Origin: Lethocerus indicus
Taxonomy: Eukaryota; Arthropoda; Insecta; Hemiptera; Belostomatidae
Assembly: GCA_019843655.1 (NCBI GenBank)
Contig: JACDQD010000002.1
Location: 13,911,154 to 13,975,153, forward strand
Direction of reading: 5' to 3'
DNA: 64,000 bases
The stretch's first letter is position 1. Each line of letters starts with the position of its first letter. Positions 1 to 11,179 of this stretch are shown piece after piece. A program made the position numbers and the translations under genes. Under the pieces are notes generated by a model that was not told the DNA's origin, searched no databases, and worked only from the letters and a program-made list of their open reading frames with translations.

Positions 1-1050
1 GGATGTCGGCCACCGAGCGCGGAGGGCCGGCCCGCGAGCCACTCATTGTCGACGCTGGTTGGCTGTCATGTTTATAGCTCGGTGCCCGTTTGTTATGTTA
101 AATACCGCCGCTCAAATTGGTCGGCCCAAGGCCTGGATTTATGTGGGCCGAGTCATCGCTACACTTTGTCCGCGTTCGGATTCGCTCCGGCCCTCTCCTC
201 GACAGGAATTCCATCCCTTTCGGTCCCGCTCGCATAACCCGAGCCATGTACTCCGACATTACCTCCGCCTCGAAATTTTACCTAGGGGAAAGAAATTACC
301 GGCAGAATAAATTACCGGGTGATTAATTTCCGATCCTACGCCGAGTACCGCTGTTATATACGTAAAAGCCTTTAATTTTAAATTACTAACATAACGGAAT
401 GAGAGAAACTGCAAATAGTGGTCGTCGTCTTCATAAAGACGACTTGAAATTGAATATCGCTAAGCCAAAGCGGATATGCTTAGAGGGAATCCCATTACGG
501 TTATGACCGCTGGTTTCATAAGTCCGGAGCCGTAGCCGGGACATATAAGGAATAAAGCAGTAGCCAGAAGATAGGCTTTTAGAACTGTAATGAGAAAGAA
601 GCCTTTTATCATTAAACGGCTAATTAGAAAACATCGGATCGATACCTTTCGCCGCGCCGAGGTGAATTACTGCGAGCAAGGTTGGCATTAGAGGCAAGAA
701 ACCCGGCCTACCTGTCACGACATTTGATCGAGCATGGCACCCCTGGTTACTACTGAAACTCAAAATCGTCCTTCCTAATACATATTGCCTGATCCTCAAA
801 TCCAATTTTGAAAACAGGTTCTTCAGAGTTAAGGAAGGCCAACCATTATTCGACTGCTGTCCAGTCTAAACGTCTTTTCCACATGGTAGTGTCCTAGGGC
901 CACTCAGCTAACTATTACACTGGTCATAACTATTAGGCTCTGACTTCCAAATATATGACAGGAAACCTATCTAGTATTTTGTATTTACGATCATAAAACA
1001 TTTCCTGTTGATCCAAAACGTATTGAAAAAGGAGTTCATTTTTAATCTAG
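1..1050. other. Unassigned CpG-rich DNA at left edge
   Basis: No convincing exon, RNA gene or repeat family is visible. The first 350 bases are GC- and CpG-rich, then the DNA becomes mixed. Short open frames occur on both strands but lack protein-like composition and splice context. It could be intergenic or part of a long intron of a gene outside the window. Confidence 0.4.
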
Positions 1051-1260
1051 TTAATCGGTGCAAGTGCACTCAACGAATTTCAGTTAAGTATATTTCCGCA
1101 CCACACTCCGGGGGCGCTAGTTTATCGGTGCAAGTGCACCCAACGAACTTTAGTTAAGTACATTTCGGTACCATACTCAGGGGGCGCTAGTTTATCGGTG
1201 CAAGTACACCCAACGAACTTTAGTTAAGTACATTTCCGCACCACCCTCAGAGGGATATAG
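1051..1260. repeat. Three tandem copies of a 70-bp repeat
   Basis: Units begin at 1051, 1121 and 1191 with an exact 70-bp spacing. Each starts with 'ttatcggtgcaagt' and the first two end in 'gggggcgctag'. The second unit, and nearly the first, contains the short dyad GGTGC-aagt-GCACC. The third unit has decayed at its right end. I see no further copies in the window. This is a local minisatellite or a repeated binding-site cluster; which of the two cannot be told from sequence. Confidence 0.9.
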
Positions 1261-2309
1261 GCTACAATTTTGTTAGGAAGGTCGAAATGTGCATCGATAT
1301 ACGTTTTATGAGATAGTCAACTTCGAATCTGGGACAATTATTCTGGAGTGAAAATTATGAGGTTAAAAATGTTTTTTTCCAAATATATTAACTTTTTAGG
1401 CCATTTATGGTGTACTCCAGTTCAGCTGTATATATTTTAAATTCTCGACCCCCTCGGGCATCGATTGCTCAACACGTCCCATGGATGTCTCCCCTCATCA
1501 GGCACTCGGAATGTGCCGAGGGAACCTTTCCTTTTTCAACACTCGATGTCACATACACACATGAATGTTACACCTGTAGCTGTAGCCCCAATGAATTCTC
1601 ACTCACCTTGGACCTATTGAGCCGGTTTTTTTTTCTTCCTTTCGTCCCGCACGCATGTTGACTAACGGGTTAATGCTGGAAAACGATTTAAAATTTAAAA
1701 AATATACAACCCGTTAAATAATTAGAGTAGTTAGGCCATTTTTGCGTCTAAAAACCCCATTTTTGGGCCTAAAAACCGCATTTCTGGGCCATTTTTGCGT
1801 CTGAAAACCGCATTTTACGGTATAATAACGCCATTGTGCTTTAAATACGCATTTTGAGGCTAATTTTGCGCCTAAAAAACGTATTTTCGTGTATAAATAC
1901 CCCATTTCTGGGCATAAAAAAAGCATTTTTGACTAATGTTGCGTCTAAAAACCACATTATTGGCAAAAAAAACCACAATTTTGCTTCTAAAAACCCCATT
2001 TAAGGACCTAAAAATCGCATTTATTGGACCATTTTTGTGTCTAAAAACGCCAATTTTGGCTGTAAAAACTGCATTTTTCCGACAATTTTGCCCAAAAATT
2101 GGCATTTTTAGAGCAAAATTCGACCTAAAATGCGGTTTTTAGACCCAAAAATGGAATTTTTAGACACAAAATTGTCAGAAAAATGCAGTTTATAGGGCAA
2201 AAATTGGCATTTTTAGTCGCAAAAAGTTTTAGGGCCAAAAATGGCATTTTTTGTCACAAAATTGGCCAACAAATGCAGTTTTAGGGCCAAAAATGGCATT
2301 TTTGTACAA

Positions 2310-4320
2310 AAAAAGTGGCAAGTGTAACTCACTTTTGTACACTTGTGGTTCGAATAAGGGCAAAATCGGGGCACATTTTTGAAATTTCGAAAATTTTAGA
2401 TTTTTTAGCTCTCCTTTCAGGGGCAAGTGTAACTCACTTTTGTACACTTGTGGTGGGAATATGGGCAAAATCAAGGGGCACATTTTTAGAAATTTCGAAA
2501 ATTTTCGATTTTTAGCTCTCTTTTCAGGGGCAAGTGTAACTCAGTTTTGTACACTTGTGGTGGAATATGGGCAAAATCGGCATTTTTGAAATTTTTTTTT
2601 TTTTTTGTACAAAAACCAAAATTTTCGATTTTTAGATTTGCGGTTTTAGAAATTTTAGACGAAAAATTGGCATTTTTATTCTAAAAATTGGCCAAAATGA
2701 TGATTTTTTAGGGCAAAATTTTAGAAAAATAAAATGGTGTAGACCAAAATGGCATTTTTAGACGCAAAATTGGCCCAAAAATGGTTTTAGGCCAAAATTT
2801 GCCCAAAAATGGCATTTTAAAAAAGTGTTTTAAGAAATGGCGCGTAAAATGCGGTTTTAGGCCCAAAATCATTTTTAGAAAAAATGGATTTTAGAGCAAA
2901 ATCCGAAAATGACAATTTTAAAAAGGTTTTAGAAAAAAATTGCCCAAAATTTTTAGGTAAAATGGCATACGTTTTTTAGGAAACCCAAATTTTTTCAAAA
3001 TGGCATTTTTAGCGCAAAATTGCCCCCAAAAAATGAATTTTTAGGTTTTAGGCTAAAATGGCATTTTTAGCTCAAAAATAAAAATTAACGGTACACTTGG
3101 AAAAATTGGCATTAGAACCCAAAATTTGAAAATTTGCCAGCATTTTAGAGCCCAAAGTGTAATCACTTTGTACACTTGTGGTGCGAATATGCAAAATTTT
3201 AATTTTTGAAAAATTTTCGATTTTTAGGGGGCATATTTGAAAATTTCGAAAATTTTCGATTTTTATTTCACAAGGCAATTTGTTGCCATTTCAAAATCGA
3301 TTTTTAAAATTTCGAAAATTTTGATTTTTAGCTCTTTTCAGGGGCAAGTGTAACTCACTTCACTTGTGGTGAAACCCAAAATGGCAGCACATTTTTGAAA
3401 TTTCGAAAATTTTCGATTTTTAGCTCTCCTTTCAGGGGCAAGTGTAACTCACTTTTGTACACTTGTGGTGCGAATATGGGCAAAATCGGGGTGAATAGGC
3501 ACATTTTGGAAATTTCGAAAATTTTCGATTTTTAGCTCTCCTTTCAGGGGCAAGTGTAACTCACTTTTGTACACTTGTGGTGCGAATATGGGCAAAATCG
3601 GGGCACATTTAAATTTCGAAAATTTTCGATTTTTTTTTTGTCGCAGCTCCTTTCAGGGGCAAGTGTAACTCACTTTGTACACTTGTGGTGCGAATATGGG
3701 CAAAATCGGGGCACATTTTTGAAATTTCGAAAATTTTCGATTTTTTAGCTCTCCTTTCAGGGGCAAGTGTAACTCACTTTTGTACACTTGTGGTGTGAAT
3801 ATGGGCAAAATCGGGGCACATTTTTAAACAAAATTGAAATTTCGAAAATTTTCGATTTTTAGCTCTCCTTTCAGGGCAAGTGTAACTCACTTTGTACACT
3901 TGTGGTGCGAATATGGGCAAAATCGTGCACATTTTTAAATTTCGAAAATTTTCGATTTTTAGCTCTCCTTTCAGGGGCAAGTGTAACTCACTTTTAGTAC
4001 ACTTGTGGTGCGAATATGGGGTGCAAAAAAATCGGGGCACATTTTTGAAATTTCGAAAATTTTCGATTTTTTAGCTCTCCTTTCAGGGGCAAGTGTAACT
4101 CACTTTTGTACACTTGTGGTGCGAATATGGGCAAAATCGGGGCACATTTTTGAAATTTCGAAAATTTTCGATTTTTTAGCTCTCCTTTCAGGGGCAAGTG
4201 TAACTCACTTTTGTACACTTGTGGTGCGAATATGGGCAAAATCGGGGCACATTTTTGAAATTTCGAAAATTTTCGATTTTTTAGCTCTCCTTTCAGGGGC
4301 AAGTGTAACTCACTTTTACA
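2310..4320. repeat. 105-bp tandem repeat, main block
   Basis: The unit is cleanest at 4081-4300, where 'tttcaggggc' recurs at 4081, 4186 and 4291, exactly 105 bp apart. Each unit holds the inverted repeat CAAGTGTA-(11 bp)-TACACTTG and the perfect 14-bp palindrome TCGAAAATTTTCGA. About two to three copies lie at 2310-2600 and roughly ten at 3150-4320, separated by the short A/T motifs. Because 105 is divisible by 3, each frame of the unit stays open across copies and makes artefactual ORFs on both strands. Confidence 0.92.
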
Positions 4321-5779
4321 AAATATCATTCTAAAATTCAGTGTATTTTTAAAAATTCGGATTTTTAGTTTCAAAATTTTTAGCTTTCTAGTTTTTTGAG
4401 TCGTTTTCTCTAAAACGCATTCGCGTTTTATGGCAAAAGGGGCATTTTTAGGCCCAAAAAAATTTTCAGGCATTTTTTAGAAAAAATTTCAATTTTTTAG
4501 GCCAAAATGGTTTTAGAAAAATTTTGAAAATTTTCGTAAGCCCAAAAATTTTTAGGTTTTAGGGTGGGACAAAATGGCATTTTTAGGCGTAAAATTAGCC
4601 CAAAATTTTTTGAAAATTTGGGGTCAAAAATTTTTTATGAAAATTGGTTTTTAAAAAATGGCATTTTTAGACGAAAAATTTTGAAAAAAATTTTTTCGAG
4701 AAAAAAATTGGTTTTAGAAAATTAGAGCCAAAATTTTTTGTAGGAAAATATGGCATGGGCAAATGGCGGGAAAAAGGTTTTAAGCCAAAAATTTTTTAGA
4801 GCAAAATTAAAAATGTTTTAGGCAAAAATGTCTGCATGCATTTTAGAAAAAATGTACTCTAAAATTTGGTTTCCCAAAATGTTTTTGAGACCCGAAAAAC
4901 TGTGGCATTTTAAAATGACCAAAATTTTTTAGAAAAAAATTTCCGAAAATTTTTCAGGCTAAAAACTGGGGGCATTTTAAAGTGTAAATGGCAAAAATGC
5001 CAAAATCTTTTTAGGCAAAAATATTAGCCCAAATTTTTAGGCCAAAAATGGCATTTTAGAGCAAAATTGGCCCAAAAATACGGTTTTTAGGCGAAAAATG
5101 GCATTTTTAGGCGTAAAATTAGCCCAAAAAATTGGTTTCTGGGTCAAAAAATTAAGTTTTTAGTAGCTAAATTGACCTGAAAATGTGGTTTTTAGGCCCA
5201 AAAATGGCATTTTTTAAACAAAATTGTCCGAAAAACGGCATTTTTAGAGCAAAATTGTCCGAAAAATGGCATTTTTAGAGCAAAATTGTCCGAAAAATTT
5301 TATTTTTAGAGCTAAATTCACTTAAAATGCGGTTTTTAGACCCAAAAATGGCATTTTTAGACACAAAATTGTCCGAAAAATGGAATTTTTAGAGCAAAAT
5401 TCGTCCTAAAATGCGGTTTTCAGAACAAAAAATGTCATTTTTAGACGAAAAGTTGGCCCGAAAATGCTGTTTTTAGTCCCAAATATGTGGTTTTTAGCCT
5501 CAAAAATAGAATTTTTAGACGCATAATTGGTCCCAAAATGTGGTTTTTAGAGCCAAAAATGGCATTTTAGACGCAAAATTGGCCCAAAAATGCAGTTTTA
5601 GGGCCAAAATGGCATTTTTGCAAAATCAATTCCAAAATGGCATATTTGCCAAAAATGCGGTTTTAAACCCAAAATTTTTTTTAATGCCTTTCAGGCAATA
5701 ATTCACTTATCTACACTTGGAAAAATTTCATTTTTCGAGCCTTCTTTTCAGGGGCATCCCAAAATTTTCGAACATTTTT

Positions 5780-6075
5780 AGAAACTCACTTTTGTCTTTT
5801 CAGTGGTGTAAACACCAATAAAAAAAATCGGGGCACATTTTTTAAATTTCGAAAATTTTCGATTTTTTAGCTCTCCTTTCAGGGGCAAGTGTAACTCACT
5901 TTTGTACACTTGTGGTGGGAATATGGGCAAAATCGGGGCACATTTTTGAAATTTCGAAAATTTTCGATTTTTTAGCTCTCCTTTCAGGGGCAAGTGTAAC
6001 TCACTTTTGTACACTTGTGGTGCGAATATGGGCATAATCGGGGCACACTTTTGAAATTTTAGATTTTTTAGTTCT
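5780..6075. repeat. 105-bp tandem repeat, second block
   Basis: Two to three further copies of the 105-bp unit have the same palindrome and CAAGTGTA/TACACTTG arms. A degraded piece lies just before them at about 5690-5790. Reverse-orientation fragments of the same unit occur at about 6766-6825 and 7092-7125, matching the orientation change of the surrounding short motifs. Confidence 0.88.
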
Positions 6076-9070
6076 CCTTAGTTTCCACAAAATTGTGCCA
6101 AAATGGTATTTTTAGACCAAAATTCGTTCTAAAATGCGGTTTTTAGAACCAAGAATAGCATTTTTAGTCTCACAATTGGCCCAAAAATTTGGTTTTTGGC
6201 CCAAAAATTCGGTTTTTAGGCCCAAAAATGGCATTTTTAGGCGCAAAAATGGCACAGAAATGCTGTTTTTAGGCCCGAAAATGGGGTTTTTTGACGGAAA
6301 GTTGGCTCAAAAATTGGGTTTTTTTGAGGCAATAATGGGGTTTTTAGACCCAAAATTGACTCAAAAAACCTGTTTTTTAGGCCCCAAAATGGGGTATTTA
6401 TAAACCGGAAATACGGTTTTTAGGTTCAATAGTGAGTTTTTTAAACGCAAAAATTGCACAGAAATGGGGTTTTTAGGCCCAAGAATGGGTTTGTTAAACG
6501 GAAAATTGGATCAAAAATGCGGTTTTTCATCTCAAAAATTAGTTTTTTTGAAGCAAAAATGGTCCAGAAATGTGGTTATTAGGCCCAAGAATTTCAGACG
6601 AAAAATTGGCGCAAAAATGCGGTTTTTAAATGACAAATTGCACAAAATTGTGGTTTTCAGGCCACAAAAAAAGATGGGGATTTTAGTCGCAAAAATGGCT
6701 CAAAAACGCGGTTTTTGTCCCAAAAAATTACGGTTTTTCGAAAATTTTCGCTAATCGATTCCATATTCCACCCAAAAGTGAGTTAGACTTGCCCCTTGAA
6801 CGGCGGGTTGAAAATCGAAAATTTAACAAAAATGGCCCAAAAATTCGGTTTTTAGCCTCAAAAATGACGTTTTCAAAAGCAAAAATGACCCAGATATGCG
6901 GTTTTTAGGCCCAAAAATGGGGTTCTGGGTCAAAAAATTAGGTTTTTAGTAGCTAAATTGACCCAAAAATGTGGTTTTTAGGTTCACAAATTGGTGTATT
7001 TAGAGGCAAAAATGGGGTTTTTTGGGCAAAGAAATTAGCCCAAAAATGTGGTTATTATGCCGAAAAATTCGCCTTTTAGACTCAAAAATGTACGAATGTA
7101 CCAAAGTGAGTTACACACTTGCCCCGGTTTTTGGCCATTTTTTCGTCTAAAATCCCCATTTTCGAGCCTAAAAAACCGCATTTTTGGCCTAAAAACCAAA
7201 AATCCCCATTTTGGGGCAATTTTGCGTCTTAAAACCCCATTTTTAGACACTGACTTAGTTACCGATTTCGTGAAACACGTCATCACTGTATTCCCAACGG
7301 CGATATGGTAATGGGAGCGTACGAAATGACGATACCCGGTATACCGGCACGCCTCACCGCTGTGTAACCGAGTTTAAATCGAAACGATATGTACAATGGA
7401 CGGGCTTTGGCATAAGCTGGGACGAAAGATGGCTGCGAATACTGTTATTAAGTCTGCGGCTCATTCCAGGCTCTGGTTTGTTTAGGAACCCGCGATGGAG
7501 AGCATTATGCGCGTTATGCGCGACCGAATGCGGTGTTTAAATATACAGACCGGGCTTTTATAAAGCGGAATACGATTACGGACTTCCGCCAGACATTTCG
7601 GATCGTCCGGTAACACAACTGATAACTAGTCGTGAGGCCCCATCCATCTCCGTCAGCCGGTCTTTGTTGGAGGAACACAGTCCGGAATAATTAATAATTT
7701 ATCGGATAACCCGAGATAGGAGTTGTTGGAGGGCGGAGCAGGGAGACACAGAAGGAAGGATAGAGAATGCGTAGGAGAAATCTGAGTGGCCGACAAACGG
7801 TGCCTTGGGTTTTTATTTGTTTTAACAATGGGGCAATCGGAGTGTCAGCGTTGTCGGAGTCACTTGTTGCGTGACTTACTTCAAGGATTCGGTACCTCCC
7901 CCACACCCCCCGTCACCCTAACAACACGTATATCCCCCGATGTCTACAACAAAGGTATATTCATTTAATTGTGTCCCGGATATGCGGGACTTTTTTTATC
8001 GCGAGATCTATACAACACCGGGAAAGCGATCAGAATGCGCCGACAATGGAATTCGAAACTGTAAAAGGGTTAATCGAGAAAAGTACTTATAGACCCAACG
8101 GAACCCGCCGGTTTATTGTCCGATGCATAAAAGTCCAATAAATAAAATTTTTATTAACCGCTCTGACGTATGTAATAGCTGTGACTGGATAAACGATAAA
8201 GAAAAAACAAAAACATATTCACGCTCTTTCTAGTGTTCCCTCCCTTCAATCAATTAAGGTATTATGACATTTTGAAATTCATAAGAACAAGCGGATGACG
8301 CAACGATTTTTGCTCCCCGAAAATTGGTAACATTATTTCTTTACAAAATTATGTACAGCCGATTTAATAACTCGGTTTTAAAAGCTCCGAACGGAGATGA
8401 TACTCCTAAATGAGGTCCCTCGTCAGGAAAATAAATTACGGCAGAGAGCGAAAGTCAGCCATAAACAAAAGGAAGTTTATATTTTTCCGCCTTTAACATA
8501 CGTAATAGAGATTAAAATTCATATTATATTTCACGGTTGGAGGAGAATACAGTTTTCGGTATTAATTCTTAGTTCTTAATAACATTTGACGCAGCTCCAT
8601 CTCTAACAGAAATCATACATATACCACAGACTTCTTTCTTGGCTGAAGAAGTTCATAGCAATCCTTAACTCGATTTACTTTACTTTTTTGGTTTGCAAGC
8701 GGAAACTCCGAACTGAAGTAATAGCCCCCATTTAGCATCCAAACAATTTTGTTTTCGAACATCCACGCTCCTGCCATCATTTATTCGTGTAAGGTCGCAA
8801 ATAATATCAATTTATATAGCAGAGAGCAATTTTGCAATTTCCACAATAATACAAATTACCCCCGGGACTCACGACCGCGCAAAGTGAATTCGCCTTGAAT
8901 TTATATTTAACGTTTTGTCTCTTATTATTACTCCCGGTTCACCTGGCGAACAATGCAGGTTTCAACACGAATCGTGACAAACAAACTGTGGCTAATTTAA
9001 ATTTATTATGCGGCCCATTTGTAAAACGCAATCTGTAACTGGAAATACGATTTGTCTCAAATAGTGGTAA

Positions 9071-9125
9071 AAGAGATAGAGTTAGAGAGAGACAGAGAGA
9101 GAATGAGAGAAGAGAGAGAGAGAGA
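9071..9125. repeat. GA-rich simple repeat
   Basis: An imperfect (AG)n purine tract runs from about 9071 to 9125 and ends in a pure (GA) run. Similar but shorter tracts occur near 14606-14625 and 22083-22125. GAGA-type tracts can bind GAGA-factor-like proteins in insects, but nothing here shows that these are functional. Confidence 0.85.
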
Positions 9126-9682
9126 CAAATTATCGGGAATTCGTGCAAGGAAATTCGTCTCGATTTATGGGATGCGATCGGTCAACGCGGACCGCAATGA
9201 TGTATTACTGAGAATTGAATTGACTTAGCCCGTATTTCATCCCGAGGCAGCCTTTTCCACGTTATATACATACACGATTGGACGGAAACGCAGTCTGCTC
9301 CTAAAGTTATTGAGATAATGTATGTCTCAACGAGATCGCCGACATAACCAATGCATGTAATATCGTAAAGTACCGGGCATTTGGACCTCGTTGAATTTTC
9401 CCCCGCTCGAGGGACAGCCGAGCGTTGCCCGAGCGTTCTTATTTAAAAGCCGAGATAAAAGGAAATCCGGACCGTGTTTTTATTCCGGTAAAGGCAATCG
9501 AAGTTAAATTACGATTGGGACAGGGAGGGCGATTGAAGAGATAAATAACGGCGGGGTCGGGCTTTTAACGCCATTTGCGACATCAAACAAGAAACAAATC
9601 GGAAAGATATTATTACACTTGCATAAGTAGAGCCTACTCAATTACCGAACACAGTTGAGTAACAAAGAACACTGTCTTGAAA

Positions 9683-9724
9683 ATGCGATTACTTTTATCG
9701 CTCCATTGCGCAGTTCTATCGCTG
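9683..9724 (+). CDS. Possible first coding exon with signal peptide
   Basis: ATG at 9683 opens 14 codons, MRLLLSLHCAVLSL, that stop exactly at a good donor (CTG|GTAAGA, phase 0). A short hydrophobic first exon followed by an intron is the usual layout of insect cuticular and small secreted protein genes. I could not find a matching second exon, a clear TATA box or an Inr. This is a weak candidate, and chance is a real alternative. Confidence 0.2.
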
Positions 9725-11157
9725 GTAAGAATGAGTTCAGATAATACGAAACAGAAATAAACAACTATGGCCTATAAGTCGGTGTGCGCCAGCGTCCGAT
9801 GGTAGAAATGGTTGATGTTGATGAGCCGAGGGCTGGTGGCCTCACGATCAGTATCATATGTTTGAGAGGATTGCGAATATAATCGTTGCATGATTTAATT
9901 CGTCTCCATTCTTCGCAATGTGCAAGACCGCTTCGAGTTGTAATTCTGATATTTATAAAGGGCTCAACGAGCGTATGTCTTTAGGAACGAGTCCAACGCA
10001 GCGTCGAGGTCCTAGGACAGCGGTACGGTGAAAGCTGTGGAAATAAAAGTTGATGGGGCAGCGAGGGTTCGTTTAATGGCCGCCTTGGGGTTTGACGCGT
10101 GTCGTAATTATTTCATTAGCGCCTCCAGAGAGGAGCGCACACGTGCTCCCTTCCGGCTCCAGCCCCCTTTCAATCTCTCTCCACTCTCCCTCTTATCGGC
10201 AACTCAGGTTTAAAATAAACGGCGTGCCGTGTCCGTGGCAGGCGTCCCCAGTCGAAAACCGTATCTGGGACACAATTCACTCTGATAACCCATCAACCTC
10301 CTTGCCGCAGACGGTAAATGAGTTTCGGGCTCGCGCTTCCAATTAGAGTCTTCACCGGGTACTTGAAGTTTGATGCCCGCTAATGGGTTAATCGGCGTTA
10401 ACAGATGCGTTTTAATGTTATCATTTTGTATGCAGCTCTTCCGTCGATCGCTTTGTTACGATAAGTCCGGTTGTTACGAATGAATTTTCCTTTTCAGTTG
10501 CCAAGCGTAAATACGATACTGTTCATCTGTTTTTATACCTCATCCCGATATAGGTACATTAATCATATTGAAGATGAACTTCACATCCCGCTCCAGTTAT
10601 CCACCTCCTACTGCCATGGCCCAAAGGATGCGTTGGGGAAATAGTAGCTTCCTGGTTCCAAATTATGTCATCATTCCAGTCCCTTAATTTGACATATTTG
10701 CTCGCTGTTGCTATAATAAAATATAATAGTGGTTATCCTAATTATTACTAGTTTTAATGGTATTGCCTATATTTGAGGAATGTGGCTGGTAGGAAAGTAA
10801 TAAAATTGTAATAAGTAGTTCAGGATGAATTGAGAGCGAGCGGTTGAGCGAGGGTGTGTATGGTAGTTTGTGTAGTGTGGGCGGATATAGGGGGCGGTCA
10901 GACCGACGGACAGACAGAGGCACATTAAGGGATCAGCCGGCCGTAGAAAAGTGATTGTAACTCAAGTGGTTCCGTGTCAATCTTTCACCGTGACAGCGCG
11001 AAGACAGCGTGAAAGTCAGTCGTGGCCGAGACCGCTTATTAGTGAAACAGAAATATAGTCAACACCGACGCCTGGGATAATGCCCGCCCTGTCGGCCCAC
11101 GAAATTGGCCGGCGCCTCCCGGCCGGTGGGGGGCCAACCCCTCCCAAATGACCCTAT

Positions 11158-11179
11158 TATGACCGCGCTCGCGGTCATA
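11158..11179. repeat. Perfect 10-bp inverted repeat
   Basis: TATGACCGCG and CGCGGTCATA flank a 2-bp spacer. About 40 bp upstream lies a second GC-rich dyad (GGCCGG...CCGGCC at about 11107-11126). The pair could be a dimer binding site or a cruciform-prone spot. No adjacent gene is visible to assign a role. Confidence 0.7.

Larger units (their letters stand above)
1735..7250. repeat. Satellite-like field of short degenerate A/T motifs
   Basis: About 5.5 kb is built almost wholly from short units such as 'gcggtttttaggcccaaaa' and 'atggcatttttagacgcaaa', loosely 18-40 bp apart with no strict period. The motifs run in one orientation from about 2100 to 7060. They run in the opposite orientation at the left end (about 1735-2095) and the right end (about 7130-7250), so the field is flanked by inverted segments. 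Open frames of 60-160 codons exist here on both strands only because the repeat has few stops. They are not genes. Confidence 0.9.

Noticed and set aside
1051..1260. CRISPR-like regular repeats
   Set aside because: The units are directly contiguous 70-bp tandem repeats without spacers, in an animal genome.
3994..4473. Minus-strand 159-codon frame and overlapping plus-strand frames in the repeat block
   Set aside because: They are read-through of the 105-bp tandem unit, whose length is a multiple of three. The same peptide repeats every 35 residues in both directions and has no independent coding evidence.
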